Source of the DNA: Schistosoma mansoni | Taxonomy: Eukaryota > Platyhelminthes > Trematoda > Strigeidida > Schistosomatidae | DNA length: 64,000 nt | Assembly: GCF_000237925.1 (NCBI RefSeq) | Contig: NC_031495.1 | Location: 15,511,749 to 15,575,748 of the forward strand | Direction of reading: 5' to 3' | In this document: positions 57,779 through 64,000 of the stretch, in pieces | Layout: each line of letters begins with the position of its first letter | Numbering within the stretch: the stretch's first letter is position 1 | Position numbers and translations under genes: made by a program | The notes under the pieces: model-generated | Databases searched by the model: none | The model's input: the letters and a program-made list of their open reading frames with translations, nothing else | What the model was told of the DNA's origin: nothing

Positions 57779-60580
57779 GTTTCAGACTTGTTTGTTAAAA
57801 ACTCCAAGTTTCCCTCCAGTGTACGAAACAGTAGTTATTGAATATGGCAAATAGGATGTGAAAGGCTTGGAACTTGTTGTTTACTGTTAGCGGGACATAG
57901 ATTGGATTAAAGCGTGTTTCATGCATGATGGTGCTGCTGTACGCTGATTGGCTAATTATCCAATCAGCTCTAGTTGCTTGGAGAAGACTCTAGAAGCTTC
58001 TCATGTAAAATCTATGAATATACTGAAGAATTTCTTATTGCGCTTCCTACTTCATCTATTCCTGTTACTTGTAATATAATTTCTTCCCTGTTCAACCGTG
58101 TTCTGATTTGGGGACTTGTCGAGTGTATTGGTGTCCAAGAATACTAAGCAATAGGAATAGCTGGGTCGTAATAAGGAATATATATTAATAGTTATCACAT
58201 TTATCCAGGAGAAAACGATAGACGGTCCTCCCCTGATATCAGGACTACTATTCACGCATCTTTTAAAATGCCTGACTGACCTTAACTCTTCATGTTCCTC
58301 AACCTTTGTTCATTACGTAACCACAATTCAAACTCAACAGTCTTTTATTACAATCCTAAGCCATGTATTATAGCATTCTTCCCCGCGAGATATTTAACTG
58401 TATCACTTTATCCAATCCTGGTATTTCATTCGTAATTATGTTGAACAAAGTAAGGACATTTATCCATACAGTTGACATTTTAGATACAGAAAATATGGAA
58501 TCAGTATGCATTCAAAAATCCTGTTAACGAGTGCTCAGTAGCTAAGACTTGTTCACTGAACAATATTAGGAGATAGTAACTAAAATGTTATGGTAATTGA
58601 TACAAGTTGACGCGACTGGTAAGTAATCTAATCGTGTCCAATGATGAATTGTCGGACCTGAATACTCATATATTACGGAACCTTAAAAACACCCCCCGTT
58701 AGTGTTAGTTTAAATGTTTCCTATACATTGACAACGAATGCAGCTTTTGGTTAAAATTGTAAGCTGGTCTGTAAATAAGCTGTTTTATCGGTGATCCCTA
58801 GGCTTATATTGATTAGAGCATCTGTTCTCATTTTAGCTACATGGAATAACTAGAAAAGTCTTAGTGTTGTAAAATCTATGACTACTATTCTTAGCAGTTT
58901 TATCTCACCTGTGATATTCAATCACTTCAGAAGTTTGAATTTGATTCCGTCAGTTAATCTATATATTACCAAGAAATCACAAGTTTTGCTAGATAATTTA
59001 AAACATAGAATTATGATCAAGTGTGGTATATGAGTAGCTTATGCATGTTATATTAACGTAGTATTTCAGGTCATATTTTTCTTACATGATATTCGGCTAT
59101 CGATTGTATTTCATCACTAAGTAACAGTTCGAGCTCAGCACATCAAGTTACATGTTCAAAATCCAACTTACTTAAATTAGGCCTGAGGAGCTGGGTGGTA
59201 TCAGCGTTTCTTAGCATACGCAGGAAAAGTTTTTTTAAGTTGAGTACATGCACTTGTAATACTTAAATAAGATGTATCTAATTATTAAAATAACTGAACA
59301 ATAGTTTCGTCTATGTCTTAATTTATACCTTTTTATCCCGGAGTTAGAGTAAGCAACCTGTTGCAATTTAGACTGGGTTTATTTTTAAGAAACACATGCC
59401 TTATTTCCAATAAAAGCTACCATACAACACTTCAACATCTTAGTGTTATCTATCCTCGTTATTCGTTTTCACAAAAAATCGACAAGGTGTATATAACCGA
59501 CATAGTTTTCCTCCATCTTTAAGGCAGTAGACATTTAACATGGTAAGCTGTTCAAAGAAAAAGCAATTACAGTGTCTTTGTTGTGATATTTTGACTGTGT
59601 CCTCTATCTATAACCTAGCGACGGGAATCATGGATACACACATATTCATAAACTACTATCCAGATTTATATTGTAGTCTTATTTACTATCTTATCCTCTT
59701 ATTATAACATACGTTTTCTTACCAAGTAGGATGTCTGAGTTATGAACAAAGGTAAGTTCATCCACAGAATTATTTCCTTTTCATATGATCCTGTTGAAAT
59801 AAAAAAAACTTCTCTACAATATTTTAGATAGTTGGAATCCGCATACCAGTAAGGGATATTTACTTCACGGAATTTCGCAGTGCCATAATTTATTGCTGTT
59901 ACTGGCATATAACATGATAAATTTGATCATGATTTTACACTAAATTATTGCGGTATATGTGTTTGAAATCCAATGTCACTATTACTGATCGATTTTAGAA
60001 AAAAAAGCAGTGGACAAGAGCTATTCTTCTTTAAGCTTAAAACCATTAGAAATAAAAACCTTTCAGCAGAACATATCAACCAACTGCGGATACATAGTGT
60101 GTACAGCGAACATTTTATTAAAATAATATATGTAAAGTCAAATGATAAAAAATATTACAGAAATAAAAAGTTAGGTAACTAGCCTGTTCAATTTATAAAA
60201 GATAATGTGTGCCTAAATACAACCACCGGTAAGTAGGTATTAAATGTTACAGATGATTGACATGAAAGAACAGTCATCAATTAATTCGATATAATAATAT
60301 AAGTGACAAGATTAGTTTGTAGTATTCAATAACAGATTGGACAGAAAATGATAAGCAAAATAAAAAAAATGACTGTGTTAAATGATTGGTCACATTACTG
60401 TAAAGAAAAATTCACGTCAATACGCATGAAATAAATAATACTTAACAGAATGTTTTAATAATAATAATAATAAAAATGTACACAAAAAGAATGTAGGTAT
60501 ATACAATTGATGGTTAAAATATCAGCGAACATTAAATGTACTGATTGTAACCACATCCGCTCTCCTTCATTTTTCTTCTT
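57779..60580. other. intergenic stretch between convergent genes
   Basis: Holds the 3' ends of the 14-3-3 gene (plus) and the striatin-like gene (minus). No further gene or recognisable element; an ATA/ATAA-rich patch lies near 60455-60475. Confidence 0.6.
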
Positions 60581-60750
60581 TTAAGCATATACTTTGGCCA
60601 ATGCATCAGATCCAGCACTAGCCATAAAATGTTGTGTTGGATGAAATGCAACTGCATTAATAGCTTCACCAAATTTTTTCCTATGACCTGTAATCTCTTG
60701 AATACATAATTTTGCATTGATATCCCATATTCGTATGGAACAGTCATGAC
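60581..60750 (-). CDS. striatin-like last exon, final WD repeat
   Basis: Acceptor TTTTTCAAG at 60751-60752. The first two bases complete a Ser codon; then HDCSIRIWDINAKLC and on to SAGSDALAKVYA and TAA. Confidence 0.95.
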
Positions 60751-63700
60751 CTTGAAAAATGTAATACAATGCTATGATATTATTGTGGTTTATATATTTA
60801 AGAAAAAATGTGATAAGGTCAACTTTAGAGCGCTTCTTTTAACGAAGTCAAATTTTAAGTTTTAATTATTATTCCACTTGTGTGTAACTAATCATATTTT
60901 TAATAAAATCTAGATATATGACCTTATGTAACTAAAATCAAAATTTTATTGAAACTAAAATTAACTGTAATTTAAAACTGACTATTCAATCAGTTTAACA
61001 TTTAAACCAGTATTAAGATATGAAAAGTTTAACTTAGGCGTTTTTTTCTTTACTGATATGTTTATGCAAACACTGTCAGAAATAAGCCCTTATTTCACTG
61101 TAGGTAAACAAAGAAAGAAGTGTACCACATTAGTAAATATCATAACATATAAGTGATATTCTGAAAAAACGGTCGTAAATATATTTCAGTGGAAAACATT
61201 AACATTCAAAATTAACAAGAACAAATTTGAAAACGATGTTATCTTATGAGCCCCTGTTCAAATTAGAAAATTAGATCAACATTTTTGACATTATCGAATG
61301 AAATAAAGTAAATTTGCAACTCCGTTTTCAGATGTTTTATCTAGTTTAATAAAAGATACGTATGAGGTTCATAAACATTAAGCTACCAGTTCAAAACTCG
61401 TTCTATTTTAGTCTGGGCAGACAAATACTTGAAAAATGAGTTACATACTATATATATTTATACTTATTTGTACAAATGTCCTGATTTAATCTTTTAATAA
61501 AGTAAAAACTAACCCCTAGAAGAGAATTCTATGTTTCAAAACCTTAATTTGACAAAATTGAAGCAACTGAATTTCATCCATCGTAGAGTGAGACAAAAAA
61601 GTATGTGGTGGGAGATTAAAGCCAACGTAATTAAGAGACAATTTTGAAATGTGGTCCTGAGAATAACATATGAATTGACAAGACGTGTCGACTACCATAA
61701 AATAAGATTACTAAAATTTATCAGTAATTATGAAAATTAATTCCATTGACAGTAGTTTGAACATATTGTGTCAATGAAACAAGAAATTACACGGATATAA
61801 TAGAAAGCTTTTATTACAAAAGATTGATCAGCTTATATTCATTTTATCAGTTAATTAAAGAAATAACAGATAATTATGAGGTTGGCGCTCAGGCTATCAA
61901 TCAAACAGAAGCATAGTACGACACTACTAATCATCATTTGACCTTTGTTTATAGCTGTAAATAGTATCATATCAAATTAAAAACATTATTATATTGAGCT
62001 TCAGACTGATTAATGAAATAATTAGTTTTAACAGGAGATATTAAGGTCAGTTCAGTTTATTCATGTAGGAATTGATGGAATCGGTGCTCAACAGATGTTA
62101 ATGGACACAATCATTATCTTGAGTTGAAGTGAAAAATACTTCACGAATTTCTGTCTAGATATTAGTATTAACAATATTACTTAATGTGATGTCATAAATT
62201 ATTTACAGTTGGCAACCAAACAAACCGGTATATTGAAGCTTTAAAAAAATTATTTAAAGTATGAGATGGCATTATTTTTCACAAAACATATAAACAAAGA
62301 GGATGAGATTATTCTTACTTGCTGAGAGTAATAATGTTCCTTTTGAATTTAAACTGAGTGTTGTTACTGAATCCAAATGAGCAGTCAATGAATGAACACA
62401 TTTGCCACTTAACGAATCCCAAAATCGAATTTGACGATCATCATGAGCACTAATTATTAATGAGAGATGAGGATGAGAAATGACAGAATTTACAGAGTAT
62501 ACATTTGCGTCCTGAGAAGTATCACTGACATCTAAGAAAATAAATAAATGAATACATTATCTATATAATAACAAATATAATAGTTTTCAGTTAAATAGTT
62601 ACAATACAGTTAGCAATAAAGTATTGTAGCATACATAGTGGATCAATTGGTCAGATGGCCTGAAAGCTGTTGAACCGTTACCATTCAAAAGAATTATATC
62701 GAACAAGCTAAATTTAACACATAAGTCTGTCTGGCTATATTAGTAGATAATAATGATATGAACTACAAGAAACAACAACTAATAATCTTAATGTATTTTT
62801 ACATTATTTTACATTCATATCATGAATGTACAAATGTACTGACCATTTTATACTGTATAACTACAAACGGTTAATAGGTTTTAATGACTAACAACACAAA
62901 TCATAATCGAATAAGTAGTGAAGAATACATTAATTTCGATATAAATTAGGAAAAAAACACTAATGTTACAAGGTACATCGGCAAAATAATTGAAAAATAA
63001 AGACCATTTTCAAACAAACCAGAGTTGCTAGTTAATAATTTAAGCTAAAAAATACTAATTATTATTACTATTAATGATATAAACATCATACCTATTGAAC
63101 AAGCTGGTGACTATCTGGATTGAGTAGTTCAGTAAATAACGCGTTATCATTTAAATGAGAAAGATCCTAGGTTTGTATCTTAATGTGAATATGGACACCG
63201 AGATTTAAGTACATTCTGTAATTAAACCCCAAATAGAACGAAATGCACATCTTGGATCCTGTTGTTAGCCACAGTTTATGTACAGCTCATCTGTACATTT
63301 ACTTCAATACATAGTCTTGATGACTTGAAGGTGTTACTGTTAATAAGCAGATTTTTATTATTGTATAACTGCATATATATATATATATACTCAGTTTCAG
63401 TCCTAATGTGATCATCAACAAACTGAAAAATCTTGAATAAGACGGAACGAACATTTTAAATTCCACTGTTAGCCACAATTCAAATACATTAAAAACTCAT
63501 CATTAAAATGCTACTATATCGAGACAGTTTATTCAAGATCCAAGTATGCTAACAGATTGATCGAATTTCAGTTCTGAATATCTAAAAAAACATATTGCAA
63601 TTTTTTAGATTTGTGAGATGAGGAAAACTCATATTGGAAATTAAATAAAATATTCATATACAATATAAGAATTCTAGACCATGCTTTTCTAACTATCTTG

Positions 63701-63984
63701 AACTACTAACCTGTCTTATTAATCGACTGAAAATTTCTAACAATTTGATGTGTCTCCAAATTGAATAAACATACATGACCTGAATTGAAGCCAGCAGCGA
63801 ATTGGGCTAGATTGGTACTTAAAAATGTAGCTGAAGTAGGAGTTGAATCTTGTTGAGATATATTCTCACATTTATTAAGCATTTTACTAATGTAATATAC
63901 ATCAGAACTGACAAATGAATTTGGACGTAAATGCCATAGACGAGAAGTACCATCAGAGGAAGTTGAAAGCAGTAAACCGTCGTA
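60581..63984 (-). CDS. striatin-family WD40 protein, last three exons
   Basis: Exons on the minus strand: 63711-63984, 62319-62531 and 60581-60750, with phases that join cleanly (218 residues to the stop). Seen: WD repeat pieces LLLSTSSDGTSRLWHLRPN; LAQFAAGFNSGHVCLFNLET; SLIISAHDDRQIRFWDSLSG; HLDSVTTLSLNSKGTLLLSA; and then SHDCSIRIWD, CIQEITGHRKKFGEAINAVA, FHPTQHFMASAGSDALAKVY with the stop two codons later. Known: the SHDCS(I/L)R(I/L)W and QE.T.HRKK...AI..VA.HP segments and the SAG.DALAKV end are diagnostic for striatins, B-type regulatory subunits of PP2A and the scaffold of the STRIPAK complex. The coiled coil, caveolin-binding and calmodulin-binding parts must lie in exons beyond the right edge. 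Confidence 0.93.
60751..62318 (-). other. striatin-like intron
   Basis: 1.6 kb, GTAAGAA to TTTTTCAAG. No element recognised inside. Confidence 0.85.
62319..62531 (-). CDS. striatin-like penultimate exon
   Basis: Acceptor TTTTCTTAG, donor CAGCAA|GTAAG. Encodes VSDTSQDANVYSVNSVISHP, SLIISAHDDRQIRFWDSLSG and HLDSVTTLSLNSKGTLLLSA. Confidence 0.95.
63100..63275 (+). repeat. Sm-alpha-type SINE, strongly decayed, in a striatin-like intron
   Basis: Order kept: gctggtgactatctggattg, a tRNA-like head (gtagttcagtaaataacgcg), a box B remnant (ctaggtttgtatc), a hammerhead remnant (ccccaaatagaacgaaatgc) and tcctgttgttagccac. A second fragment of hammerhead and tail text lies at about 63430-63485. The other parts of this intron (62532-63710) show only a short TA run near 63372-63390. 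Confidence 0.65.
63711..63984 (-). CDS. striatin-like exon, third from the end
   Basis: Acceptor TATATATAATACAG at 63985-63986, donor AAGACAG|GTTAG. Encodes YDGLLLSTSSDGTSRLWHLR and the following repeat with GFNSGHVCLFNLETHQIVRN. The gene continues beyond the right edge. Confidence 0.92.
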
Positions 63985-64000
63985 CTGTATTATATATATA

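Noticed and set aside
1-64000. CRISPR array or bacterial operon
   Set aside because: The window is eukaryotic (spliced genes, SINEs, LINEs), and the short tandem repeats are plain microsatellites.

Overview
The window looks like nuclear DNA of a blood fluke (Schistosoma or a very close relative). It is AT-rich, with introns of several kb beside one of 33 bases. It carries Sm-alpha-type SINEs with a hammerhead ribozyme motif, RTE elements of the SR2 type, CR1-type LINEs and Penelope-like elements. Two 200-N runs (32735-32934 and 47050-47249) are assembly gaps. I see no tRNA or rRNA gene and no CRISPR array.

Four host genes are supported. (1) On the minus strand, 9371-10615 is the first recognisable coding exon of a nuclear receptor: a His/Gln/Asn/Ser-rich amino-terminal domain followed by the first half of a DNA-binding domain ending in CEACK; the later exons were not found. 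(2) On the plus strand, 26649-35663 is a two-pore-domain potassium channel in four exons (309 residues, both pore loops present, all splice phases consistent). (3) On the plus strand, 53322-57778 is a 14-3-3 protein of epsilon type in four exons (256 residues). (4) On the minus strand, 60581-63984 holds the last three exons of a striatin-family WD40 protein that continues off the right edge, tail to tail with the 14-3-3 gene. The four genes have unrelated roles (transcription, membrane excitability, phospho-signalling, and the STRIPAK phosphatase scaffold), and nothing suggests that they work as a unit.

Most of the rest is repeats. 1-9 kb holds degenerate SINEs, a widely spaced inverted repeat (2466-2905 against 5930-6565) and a retroposon with an (AAATA)n tail. 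12-25 kb holds many copies of two tRNA-like SINE families, several arranged as inverted pairs. The channel introns hold more of these SINEs. 37-53 kb is a graveyard of Penelope-like, RTE, CR1 and LTR-element fragments nested in each other, ending in a CR1-type LINE with long target-site duplications just upstream of the 14-3-3 gene.

The most interesting theme is RNA-based. Two different tRNA-like SINE families carry a hammerhead self-cleaving core (CUGANGA, stem II, GAAA, NUH). One copy (24820-24865) keeps every core element. One Sm-alpha insertion is longer than a unit, with end repeats about 332 bases apart, as expected if circular or multimeric RNA had been reverse transcribed. SINE copies also recur as head-to-head inverted pairs at about six loci. 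All of this is read by eye from the sequence; no alignment, folding or search was run.
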